DNA of 8,755 bases from Hellea balneolensis (GTDB lineage Bacteria; Pseudomonadota; Alphaproteobacteria; Caulobacterales; Maricaulaceae): positions 1-8,755 of the forward strand of contig QIKS01000217.1 in assembly GCA_003233025.1 (NCBI GenBank), given 5' to 3'. Shown piece after piece: positions 1-5,539 of this stretch. The position numbers and the translations under genes are program-made. Numbering within the stretch: the first letter of the stretch is position 1; the number at the start of each line of letters is the position of its first letter. A model generated the notes under the pieces. It saw only the letters and a program-made list of their open reading frames with translations, was not told the DNA's origin and searched no databases.

Positions 1-25
1 GTGAGTTTTTAATAAGTTAACAAAA

Positions 26-1012
26 ATGAGTTTAATGAAAACCGAAACCTCGCCTGCGCCAACCCGCCCGCCTCTCAAAGTATTGTTGGCGGCCCCGCGA
101 GGGTTTTGCGCCGGGGTTGACCGGGCGATACAAATTGTCGAGCAAGCAATTGTTAAATACGGCAAACCCGTCTATGTCCGCCATGAGATTGTCCATAACA
201 AACATGTTGTCGGCCGCCTGGAAGAATTAGGGGCGATTTTCGTCGATGAGTTGGACGATTGCCCCGATGATCGCCCGGTGGTGTTTTCCGCCCACGGCGT
301 GCCCAAAAGCGTACCCGCCAGCGCCAAGGCCCGCAATATGATATATCTGGACGCCACATGCCCGCTGGTCTCGAAAGTCCATAATGAAGCCAAACGTCAT
401 TTTGAGGCCGATAAAGAAATCGTCCTGATCGGGCACAAAGGGCATCCCGAGGTCATCGGCACAATGGGGCAATTAAACGCTGGCGCCATCACCTTGATCG
501 AAACCGAGCAAGACGCGAAAAACTATCAGGCGCAAAACCCCGATAACATCGCTTTGGTGACCCAAACCACCCTGTCGGTTGATGATACCGCCAACATTGT
601 TGCTATTTTGACAGAGCGGTTTCCGCATATTTCCATGCCCTATAAGGAAGATATTTGCTACGCCACCACCAACCGGCAAGCGGCGGTGAAGGCCATTGCC
701 AAAACCTGTGACCTGCTCATGGTGATCGGTGGTCATAATTCATCCAACTCCTTACGACTTGTCGAAGTTGGCAAAAAGGCAGGGGCGCAAGAGGCCGTGC
801 TGATTGCCAGCGCGGAAAATATCAATTGGCAGATGATCGAAGGCGTCAAGGTTTTGGGCTTGTCCGCCGGGGCGAGCGCGCCCGAATATTTGACCGACGG
901 CGTGATTAAGGCGTTACAAGCCCGCTATGATTTATCGGTTGAGCATGTGGAAGTGATAAAAGAAGACATTGTTTTTCGCCTGCCCAAAATGCTTCGGGAC
1001 ACGCCCTTATGA
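26..1012 (+). CDS. ispH: 4-hydroxy-3-methylbut-2-enyl diphosphate reductase (IspH/LytB)
   Basis: IspH is the cytosolic [4Fe-4S] enzyme of the last MEP-pathway step; it converts HMBPP to isopentenyl and dimethylallyl diphosphate. The 328-residue length fits the family. The three cluster-binding cysteines are visible: C28 in [10 protein letters not shown]112 in DATCPLV and C211 in EDICYATT. Also present are the histidines in [10 protein letters not shown] and FSAHGVP, the catalytic glutamate in [10 protein letters not shown] (E142), and the substrate-binding GGHNSSNS and SAGASAPE stretches. The first ATG (26) has no clear Shine-Dalgarno site, and an in-frame ATG at 35 is an equal alternative; the variable first 15 or so residues do not decide. 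The stop overlaps the rnhA start (ATGA), so the two are probably translationally coupled. In many alphaproteobacteria thrB lies between ispH and rnhA; here it is absent. Identity is very secure; the start is less so. Confidence 0.97.
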   Translation: MSLMKTETSPAPTRPPLKVLLAAPRGFCAGVDRAIQIVEQAIVKYGKPVYVRHEIVHNKHVVGRLEELGAIFVDELDDCPDDRPVVFSAHGVPKSVPASAKARNMIYLDATCPLVSKVHNEAKRHFEADKEIVLIGHKGHPEVIGTMGQLNAGAITLIETEQDAKNYQAQNPDNIALVTQTTLSVDDTANIVAILTERFPHISMPYKEDICYATTNRQAAVKAIAKTCDLLMVIGGHNSSNSLRLVEVGKKAGAQEAVLIASAENINWQMIEGVKVLGLSAGASAPEYLTDGVIKALQARYDLSVEHVEVIKEDIVFRLPKMLRDTPL

Positions 1013-1449
1013 AATCCCTTATCATTTATACAGACGGCGCCTGCTCTGGCAATCCGGGGCCGGGCGGATGGGGGGCGATGTTAACCCATAAGGGCCGGAC
1101 AAAAGAAATTTACGGCGGCGAAGCCGATACCACCAATAACCGCATGGAAATGATGGCCGCGATTGAAGCGTTCAGGTCCGTAAAGTCCAGCTATGTCGGC
1201 ACGATTATTATCTATACCGACAGTAAGTATCTCATGGACGGCATGACAAAATGGCTGGAGGGATGGAAGGCCCGGGGTTGGAAAAAATCTGACAAAAAAC
1301 CCGTCCTAAACGAGGATTTGTGGAAACAATTGGACATGTTGGCCCAAAAACTGGACATTGATTGGCGTTGGGTCAAGGGCCATTCCGGCGACCCCGGCAA
1401 TGAGCGGGCCGACGAATTGGCCCGGCGCGGCATTCCGCACTCACCGTAG
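1009..1449 (+). CDS. rnhA: Ribonuclease HI
   Basis: RNase HI cuts the RNA strand of RNA-DNA hybrids, removing R-loops and primer remnants in the cytoplasm. At 146 residues it has the normal single-domain bacterial length. The acidic catalytic set is complete: D9 in [13 protein letters not shown]47 in NNRMEMMA, D71 in IYTDSKY and D135 in NERADELA. The flexible-loop histidine H125 is in [12 protein letters not shown]. The basic handle segment, rich in W and K (about 82-98), is present. The ATG overlaps the ispH stop by four bases, which fixes the start and implies co-expression. Its stop lies only 6 bases from the convergent nfeD stop, and I see no hairpin terminator between them. Confidence 0.97.
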   Translation: MKSLIIYTDGACSGNPGPGGWGAMLTHKGRTKEIYGGEADTTNNRMEMMAAIEAFRSVKSSYVGTIIIYTDSKYLMDGMTKWLEGWKARGWKKSDKKPVLNEDLWKQLDMLAQKLDIDWRWVKGHSGDPGNERADELARRGIPHSP

Positions 1450-1455
1450 GCAACC

Positions 1456-1944
1456 TTAATCCGCCGCAACTTCTAACGGCACAACCGTCAGGGTTGTGCC
1501 TTTGACGGAGACGATTGTTAGCTCTTGGCCAGCCGTGGCATTGCCGGTGTCCATAGCGGCGCGCCATTGACTGTCGCCGACTTGAACCCGGCCACGGCCA
1601 GTTTCGAAATCAGCAATGGCCTTGACCCGCATACCGACCATTGAGCGTGCGCGGTCGTTCAAATCAGACGGCTCGCCGCCTTTCATTCTCGGGCGCAAAT
1701 GGGTGTGGCCAAAATAAAGCAAAACGGCGGTCAACACAGCGAAGAGTAAAAACTGCATGCTCCAGTCCAACACCGGCACGACGAAAACAACCGTCCCGAC
1801 AATAAGAGCGGCGGCGGCGGGCCAGAGGATATAGCTTGTCCCGGTTACCACCTCTAAAAGCAGCAGGCCAAAGCCAGTAATAAGCCAGCGTACGCCGTTC
1901 ATGCTTTCCAAAAATTGCATTAAAAGATTGGGTTCAGAATTCAT
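1456..1944 (-). CDS. NfeD family membrane protein (short form)
   Basis: This is the membrane partner of slipin/stomatin-type SPFH proteins, thought to act in membrane microdomain organisation and quality control. The 162-residue product has three hydrophobic segments (about 17-38, 41-58 and 63-80), then a soluble domain from about 97 to 158. That domain contains SMVGMRVKAIADF and GRVQVGDSQWRA, the pattern of the NfeD OB-fold. The N-terminal ClpP-like serine protease domain of long NfeD proteins is absent, so this is the short form. It lies directly downstream of the slipin gene with a 9-base gap. Its Shine-Dalgarno sequence TAGGAGGTC contains the slipin TAG stop, which fixes the ATG and suggests translational coupling. 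QmcA/YbbK-type pairs in other bacteria have the same two-gene arrangement. Confidence 0.9.
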   Translation of the reverse strand: MNSEPNLLMQFLESMNGVRWLITGFGLLLLEVVTGTSYILWPAAAALIVGTVVFVVPVLDWSMQFLLFAVLTAVLLYFGHTHLRPRMKGGEPSDLNDRARSMVGMRVKAIADFETGRGRVQVGDSQWRAAMDTGNATAGQELTIVSVKGTTLTVVPLEVAAD

Positions 1945-1953
1945 ACAGACCTC

Positions 1954-2874
1954 CTATTTTTTAGTTTTTTTACCCGCATTAATCAGGGCTTCCAACCCGC
2001 CGACCGTCGAGGCCAATGCGGACAACTCAGCCGGAACAATGACCGTGCTTTGATTGGGGGAATTGGCCAGGGCCGTAAAGGCTTTGACATAATCCTGGGC
2101 GACAAAGTAATTGATCGCATTGACATCACCTTTGGCAATGGCGTTCGAGACCATTTCCGTCGCCTTGGCTTCGGCCAGAGCTTCGCGCTCGCGGGCTTCG
2201 GCGTCAAGATATGCTGCCTCTTTGCGGCCTTCCGCTTCGCGAATGGCGGCGGCTTTTTCGCCCTCGGCGCGCAAGATAGCGGACTGCTTTGAGCCTTCCG
2301 CCGTCAAAATATCGGCGCGCTTTTCACGTTCGGCAATCATTTGCTTGTTCATGGCCTGGGTAATATCGTGAGGTGGGGACAGATCTTTAATCTCGATCCG
2401 GGTCACTTTAACACCCCAGGGATCAGTAGCTGAATCGATAACACCCAAAAGCTGGGCATTGATCTTGTCACGCTGGGACAACACTTCGTCCATATCCATG
2501 GCGCCGACCACCGTCCGCACATTAGTCAAACACAAATTCTTGATCGCATTGTCAAGGTTATTGACCTCATAGGCGGCTTGTCTGGCATCGATCACCTGAA
2601 TAAACACAACGGCATCTGCGGTCACCATAGCATTGTCTTTGGTAATCACGTCCTGGGAGGGAATATCGATAACCCGCTCGCGCATGTTCATTTTATAACC
2701 AACCCGGTCAAAGAACGGCACCAGAATGCTGAGGCCCGGCTTGAGGGTGCGGGTATAACGACCAAACCGTTCCACCGTATATTCCATACCTTGGGACACG
2801 GTCTTGAGGATCATTCTTGCGATGACAAGGATCAAGACAACGAAAATGCCAATAACGATAATTTGTGTATCCAT
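1954..2874 (-). CDS. Slipin/stomatin-like SPFH-domain protein (QmcA-like)
   Basis: This protein is membrane-anchored and, by analogy with QmcA/HflKC-type SPFH proteins, forms ring-like scaffolds that organise membrane domains. Its 306 residues are full length. An N-terminal transmembrane anchor (about 4-23) is followed by the SPFH domain (about 27-185). Visible signatures are GMEYTVERFGRY, PGLSILVPFFDRVGYK, SQDVITKDNAMVTADAVVF and the PWGVKVTRIEIKDLSPP segment. A long Ala/Glu/Lys-rich coiled coil (about 175-245) follows, then a C-terminal part with YFVAQDYVKAFTALA. The ATG has a strong Shine-Dalgarno site (AAAGGAGAG) and lies 20 bases after the stop of the truncated SPFH paralogue. It is followed immediately by nfeD, so it is the middle of a peroxiredoxin/SPFH/SPFH/NfeD run on the minus strand. 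Confidence 0.94.
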   Translation of the reverse strand: MDTQIIVIGIFVVLILVIARMILKTVSQGMEYTVERFGRYTRTLKPGLSILVPFFDRVGYKMNMRERVIDIPSQDVITKDNAMVTADAVVFIQVIDARQAAYEVNNLDNAIKNLCLTNVRTVVGAMDMDEVLSQRDKINAQLLGVIDSATDPWGVKVTRIEIKDLSPPHDITQAMNKQMIAEREKRADILTAEGSKQSAILRAEGEKAAAIREAEGRKEAAYLDAEAREREALAEAKATEMVSNAIAKGDVNAINYFVAQDYVKAFTALANSPNQSTVIVPAELSALASTVGGLEALINAGKKTKK

Positions 2875-2894
2875 AGTTTTTTCTCTCCTTTAAA

Positions 2895-3398
2895 TTAAGT
2901 TTCCGAATGGATTTTGTGGATATCAATATAATTGATCTCCACACCCCAAGCTTGTTCATGGGGTTTTAGGCGTTGTAGCAACATATCATCCAGGCCTTGC
3001 GCATCTGCCAGCACTTGATGAAGGGTTTTTGACTTGATCAATTTCTTCATCTCAATGGCACACCGGAGCCGCAGGGTTTCATCAACATTACCGGTTTCAT
3101 AAGCCACTTTCTTGGCGTCAACTACCTGAACATACACATCGCTGTTACAGACAATTTCTTCATTGTCCTTGGTTTTAAGGTCACCAAAAACCACCCCAAC
3201 TTTCCGTTCGCGCATATCAACTTTATAGCCAATCCGGTCAAAAAACGGGATCAGGAAGTTCATGCCCGGCATAATGGTTTGTTTGTAACGGCCATTGCGT
3301 TCGACAAGATAATGCATGCCCTCCGGCACGGCTCTAAATGTTTTTGCCAATATCAGGATAATGATAATGATAAAAATAAGCGGAAATAATTGTATTAT
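2895..3398 (-). CDS. Short SPFH-domain paralogue lacking the coiled coil; probable ATA start
   Basis: This is a shortened tandem relative of the slipin next to it. Shared blocks include EGMHYLVERNGRY, FLIPFFDRIGYKVDMRER, TKDNEEIV and QAWGVEINYIDIHKI. The frame ends right after the SPFH core, so the 70-residue coiled coil and C-terminal region are missing. No normal start fits. The first TTG (3350) has no ribosome-binding site and would leave out the membrane anchor. Reading further upstream, the frame stays open and encodes a very hydrophobic segment (FPLIFIIIIILIL). It is preceded by GGGAGG and, five bases later, an ATA codon at 3398-3396. From there the product is 167 residues with a proper N-terminal anchor. 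I therefore place the start at this ATA; an ATG changed by one base is the simplest history. It may be poorly expressed, or a decaying duplicate, although the frame has no internal disruption. Confidence 0.7.
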   Translation of the reverse strand: MIQLFPLIFIIIIILILAKTFRAVPEGMHYLVERNGRYKQTIMPGMNFLIPFFDRIGYKVDMRERKVGVVFGDLKTKDNEEIVCNSDVYVQVVDAKKVAYETGNVDETLRLRCAIEMKKLIKSKTLHQVLADAQGLDDMLLQRLKPHEQAWGVEINYIDIHKIHSET

Positions 3399-3403
3399 GG
3401 AAG

Positions 3404-3409
3404 CCTCCC
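3404..3409 (-). promoter_or_regulatory. Shine-Dalgarno site facing an ATA codon
   Basis: On the minus strand GGGAGG is followed by CTTCC and then ATA ATA CAA. Five bases is a normal spacing, and the ATA is in frame with the SPFH paralogue and just before its membrane anchor. No ATG, GTG or TTG lies at a usable distance in any frame, so this site is the main evidence for the proposed start at 3398. Confidence 0.6.
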
Positions 3410-3425
3410 GTGCTCGGATTAATAA

Positions 3426-3908
3426 TTATAGATTTTCCAACATATAATCGGCTGACGAAACTTTAAACTCGCCGCCGTCTTCAACGTGCAAAGCTTCAAC
3501 CTTGCCATTGTCGACAATCATGGAATATCGTTGCGATCTTTCCCCCATGCCAAAGCCCGTGCCGTCCAAAACCAAACCAATAGCGCGGGTAAAATCTCCA
3601 TTGCCATCGGCCAGCATTTCAATGGTGCTGCCGGTTTGTTTATGTTCGGCCCAGGCTTGCATGACGAATACATCATTAACCGAAACGCAAGCAATCGCGT
3701 CAATATTTTTCGCCCGCAAATCATCTGCGCGCTCCATAAATCCTGGCAAATGTTTTGCCGAACAGGTCGGGGTAAATGCACCCGGCAAAGCAAATAAAGC
3801 AATGCGGCGTCCGCCAAATATATCGCTCGTGCTTTTAGGGGCGGGGCCGTCCGGACCGACAGACATAAAAGTTACGTCCGGCAGTTTATCTCCGATTTTA
3901 ATGCTCAT
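3426..3908 (-). CDS. Peroxiredoxin, Prx5/AhpE-like thiol peroxidase
   Basis: This cytoplasmic peroxidase reduces hydrogen peroxide and organic hydroperoxides through an active-site thiol. The 160-residue length matches the Prx5 subfamily. The catalytic motif PGAFTPTCS places the peroxidatic cysteine at C49, with P42 and T46 completing the PxxxTxxC signature; the conserved arginine lies in GERSQRYSM (R124 or R127). Other Prx5 blocks are GDKLPDVTF, KHLPGFMERADDLRAKNID and ACVSVNDVFVMQAW. The only other cysteine is C74, so recycling is either 1-Cys, glutaredoxin- or glutathione-dependent, or uses C74; the sequence does not decide. The ATG has AGGAGAGAG just upstream. Prx genes of this type often sit beside rnhA in alphaproteobacteria; here the SPFH/NfeD genes lie between. 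yqgE is divergent across about 108 bases. Confidence 0.95.
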   Translation of the reverse strand: MSIKIGDKLPDVTFMSVGPDGPAPKSTSDIFGGRRIALFALPGAFTPTCSAKHLPGFMERADDLRAKNIDAIACVSVNDVFVMQAWAEHKQTGSTIEMLADGNGDFTRAIGLVLDGTGFGMGERSQRYSMIVDNGKVEALHVEDGGEFKVSSADYMLENL

Positions 3909-3939
3909 GATCTCTCTCCTATTTAAGATATGGGGATGA

Positions 3940-3966
3940 ATTATGAAATTTCAAGTTGACTGTCAT
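3940..3966 (-). promoter_or_regulatory. Possible promoter of the peroxiredoxin gene
   Basis: On the minus strand ATGACA (3966-3961) and CATAAT (3945-3940) resemble -35 and -10 boxes, and they sit upstream of the peroxiredoxin Shine-Dalgarno site. The 15-base spacing is short for a sigma-70 promoter, so this is only a candidate. The rest of the 3909-4016 gap shows no clear promoter for the divergent yqgE gene and no strong palindrome. Confidence 0.22.
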
Positions 3967-4016
3967 AAAGCCAAATCCCCGCTTGCTTTTTTAATCCTTA
4001 CGGGCAAGCTTATCGC

Positions 4017-4607
4017 ATGGTGACAAATACGCAAAGCTCTTTTGACCAAACTGGTTTTTTGGCGAAAAATTTTTTAATCGCCGGCCCGGCCATGCAAGAC
4101 CCAAGGTTTCACAAAACGGTTATTTATCTGTGCGTTCACAATCCCGACCAAGCGATGGGCATTATTATCAACAAGCCCAAGCCGGAGCTTTATCTGTCCA
4201 CCATGTTGCCCCATCTGGAAGTGGAGGGTGATATCACCCACACCGACACCCAGGTTTTATACGGCGGCCCGGTCGAGACCGAGCGAGGCTTTGTCTTGCA
4301 TTCACGTGATTTCGGTGATTTTGACGACACATTAGCCTTAAGCGACACCTTGGCATTAAGCGCCAACAAATCAGTGCTGGAAGCTTTGACCGGCCCGACA
4401 GCGCCTCAAAAAGCCGTCTTGGCTTTGGGCTATGCCGGTTGGGACGCGGCGCAATTGGAGGCGGAGATAAAGCAAGATGCCTGGCTGGTTGCACCTGCTG
4501 ATGAGATGTTAATATTTGCCGGCAAGCCAGAGAAAAAATGGAAGCACGCCCTCGCCAGCCTCGGCATTAGCCCCGAGCTTTTATCCCCCCATAGCGGGCG
4601 AGCATAA
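4017..4607 (+). CDS. YqgE/AlgH family protein (UPF0301)
   Basis: This 196-residue member of the UPF0301 (DUF179) family is usually predicted to be cytoplasmic. The family's molecular role is unresolved, although the AlgH name comes from an alginate-regulation locus in Pseudomonas. The N-terminal signature is clear: FLAKNFLIAGPAMQDPRF, then VIYLCVHNPDQAMGIIINKP. It is followed by LYGGPVETERGFVLHS and later by LGYAGWDAAQLEAEI, a hallmark block of the family (about 137-152). The ATG at 4017 lacks a good Shine-Dalgarno site. The next in-frame start is GTG 4020, and a later ATG (4092) would remove the signature, so 4017 is best. It stands alone on its strand, divergent from the peroxiredoxin and convergent with the small membrane-protein gene. 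Confidence 0.93.
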   Translation: MVTNTQSSFDQTGFLAKNFLIAGPAMQDPRFHKTVIYLCVHNPDQAMGIIINKPKPELYLSTMLPHLEVEGDITHTDTQVLYGGPVETERGFVLHSRDFGDFDDTLALSDTLALSANKSVLEALTGPTAPQKAVLALGYAGWDAAQLEAEIKQDAWLVAPADEMLIFAGKPEKKWKHALASLGISPELLSPHSGRA

Positions 4608-4650
4608 AGGCTGCTTTGGCGCAGGCGCGGAAAATCCAGTTACGCCAAAA

Positions 4651-4670
4651 CCCTCCCGCGAACGGAAGGG
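4651..4670 (-). terminator. Hairpin terminator of the small membrane-protein gene
   Basis: Read on the minus strand, CCCTTCCG - TTCG - CGGGAGGG forms an 8-bp stem (one T-G wobble) with a 4-base loop, followed directly by TTTT. It lies 30 bases after the stop of the minus-strand gene ending at 4701. The plus-strand version has a C-A mismatch and no following T-run, so it probably does not serve yqgE. The T-tract is short, so the terminator may be weak. Confidence 0.55.
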
Positions 4671-4700
4671 CTGGAGCTATCGTAAAAGTTTAGGGCCGCA

Positions 4701-5069
4701 CTAACCGGTCTTTAAGGCGACCTTATTGGCGACGCGGCCTTTGCTATATTGTTGCAAGGCAAACATCAGCGCGAAGTGCATGCCGCCAAGCATGATTGCG
4801 ATAAAGCCAACTTTTAGGCTGAGAAATTCAAGCATTTGCGCGTAGTTCAACGGCGCACCATTTTGAATTTTTAAAGTATAGCTGATGAAGCCAATATTGA
4901 TCATATAAAACCCAACCAAGAGCATGCTGTTGATCGCCTTCGCCAGCGGGGCATTATCGTTATAATTTTCCATAAGAAACACATGCCCATTCTTATTGAG
5001 CGTTCGCCCAACCCAAAATGTCATTGCCAAGCTAATTGCGATATAAAGTAGATATGTAAGTCCGAGCAT
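4701..5069 (-). CDS. Small three-helix membrane protein of unknown function
   Basis: I do not recognise this family. The 122-residue product is an inner-membrane protein with three likely helices: about 3-21 (YLLYIAISLAMTFWVG), 46-66 (INSMLLVGFYMINIGFISY) and 84-106 (SLKVGFIAIMLGGMHFALMFAL). A polar loop, NKNGHVFLMENYNDNAPLAK, lies between helices 1 and 2, and the tail is basic. It has no cysteine, so thiol- or heme-thiolate-based roles are unlikely; M and H occur in the third helix. The ATG is supported by AAGGAG seven bases upstream. The gene is divergent from an ArsR-type regulator, and its promoter lies inside a repeat array that looks like that regulator's operator. I infer a repressor-controlled membrane protein. 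SdpI-like immunity proteins also pair with ArsR-type repressors, but I see no SdpI signature here. Confidence 0.85.
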   Translation of the reverse strand: MLGLTYLLYIAISLAMTFWVGRTLNKNGHVFLMENYNDNAPLAKAINSMLLVGFYMINIGFISYTLKIQNGAPLNYAQMLEFLSLKVGFIAIMLGGMHFALMFALQQYSKGRVANKVALKTG

Positions 5070-5103
5070 CGTATTTCTCCTTGCTATTTCAGCGTTAAAA
5101 GCC

Positions 5104-5166
5104 TATTTAACTAATAAGCTAAATAGATTTAAACATGATTTAGTTTATTAGTCAATTAGTTAAATA
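5104..5166. promoter_or_regulatory. Operator array: nested inverted repeats and 8-base-phased TTAGT motifs
   Basis: Two inverted repeats overlap here. TATTTAACTAAT (5104-5115) is matched perfectly by ATTAGTTAAATA (5155-5166). ACTAATAAGCTAAAT (5110-5124) is matched with one mismatch by ATTTAGTTTATTAGT (5138-5152). TTAGT also occurs as direct copies at 5140, 5148 and 5156, exactly 8 bases apart, with the reverse-complement ACTAA at 5110 and a near copy, GCTAA, at 5118. The array lies between the divergent genes and covers the minus-strand promoter. I infer it is the binding site of the adjacent ArsR-type regulator. Confidence 0.65.
5127..5155 (-). promoter_or_regulatory. Sigma-70-like promoter for the small membrane-protein gene
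   Basis: On the minus strand TTGACT (5155-5150) is separated by exactly 17 bases from TTAAAT (5132-5127). The -35 box matches consensus in 5 of 6 positions and the -10 box in 4 of 6. Transcription would start near 5120, about 50 bases before the ATG. The -35 box falls between two TTAGT copies and the -10 box lies between the arms of the 15-base inverted repeat, so a bound regulator would block RNA polymerase. Confidence 0.55.
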
Positions 5167-5173
5167 CATTTTT

Positions 5174-5177
5174 GGAG
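5174..5177 (+). promoter_or_regulatory. Shine-Dalgarno site that fixes the regulator start
   Basis: GGAG at 5174-5177 is followed by six bases and then TTG at 5184. An earlier in-frame TTG (5172) overlaps this GGAG and has no site of its own, so the later TTG is preferred. That start gives MDKIFSALASTPRRR, the usual beginning of this regulator type. Confidence 0.65.
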
Positions 5178-5183
5178 TTTATT

Positions 5184-5507
5184 TTGGACAAAATTTTTTC
5201 AGCTTTAGCCTCGACGCCGCGACGAAGGATCCTCGCTTACCTCTCAGCGACGAGTTTGACAGCCGGCGAGATTTCCGATCGCTTTGAAATGAGCAAACCC
5301 TCCCTGTCCAAACATTTATCCATCTTGGAAAATGCAGGGTTGATTATGCGCGAAAAGAAGGGGCAATTTGTGCACTACTCGCTAAAGCCCGATAAGCTGA
5401 CCAATACACTTCACGGTTTTGCGCAATCTGTCTGCCCCGCGGGCGCGCCCTTGGTCAAGGAAAGTAAAGAAATTGCCAAACAGAGAGACCTGCCGACTTC
5501 CCGGTAG
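5184..5507 (+). CDS. ArsR-family winged-helix transcriptional regulator (SdpR-like)
   Basis: This is a small dimeric DNA-binding repressor. From TTG 5184 the product has 107 residues and begins MDKIFSALASTPRRRILAYL, typical of the first helix of non-metal ArsR/SdpR-type regulators. The helix-turn-helix is at about 24-54: TAGEISDRFEMSKPSLSKHL, then SILENAGLI. The wing follows (REKKGQFVHYSL, about 56-67). The ELCVCDL-type metal site of ArsR/SmtB sensors is absent; the only cysteine is C84 in QSVCPAGAP, so metal sensing by the classical site is unlikely. A longer version starting at TTG 5172 is possible but lacks a ribosome-binding site. The gene is divergent from the three-helix membrane protein across a repeat-rich 114-base gap, consistent with repression of that gene and probably of itself. 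The signal it senses cannot be read from the sequence. Confidence 0.9.
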   Translation: MDKIFSALASTPRRRILAYLSATSLTAGEISDRFEMSKPSLSKHLSILENAGLIMREKKGQFVHYSLKPDKLTNTLHGFAQSVCPAGAPLVKESKEIAKQRDLPTSR

Positions 5508-5539
5508 CTCACATCTGTCAACCGGCGTAGAGTTGGAAC

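Noticed and set aside
1444..1462. Bidirectional terminator between rnhA and nfeD
   Set aside because: Only six bases separate the stops, and I see no inverted repeat with flanking T-runs.
2708..2959. Possible frameshift joining the short SPFH gene to the slipin gene
   Set aside because: The alternate minus frame here only rereads the slipin start out of frame. The next gene's ribosome-binding site and a second complete membrane anchor follow the stop, so these are two tandem genes, not one broken gene.
3502..3939. Long plus-strand open frame opposite the peroxiredoxin gene
   Set aside because: It is antisense to a clearly conserved gene, has no ribosome-binding site or recognisable domain, and its composition is what a complement frame gives.
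3956..3961. TTGACT as a -35 box for yqgE
   Set aside because: No acceptable -10 box lies 16-18 bases downstream; that stretch is C-rich.
4651..4670. The same hairpin as a terminator for yqgE on the plus strand
   Set aside because: On that strand the stem has a C-A mismatch and is followed by CTGG rather than a T-run, so the minus-strand reading is much better.
4701..5069. SdpI-like immunity protein
   Set aside because: It pairs with an SdpR-like regulator, but it has only three helices and none of the SdpI signature segments I know, so the name is not supported.
5184..5507. Metal-sensing ArsR/SmtB repressor
   Set aside because: The cysteine-containing metal motif in the recognition region is missing; only one cysteine is present, near the C-terminus.
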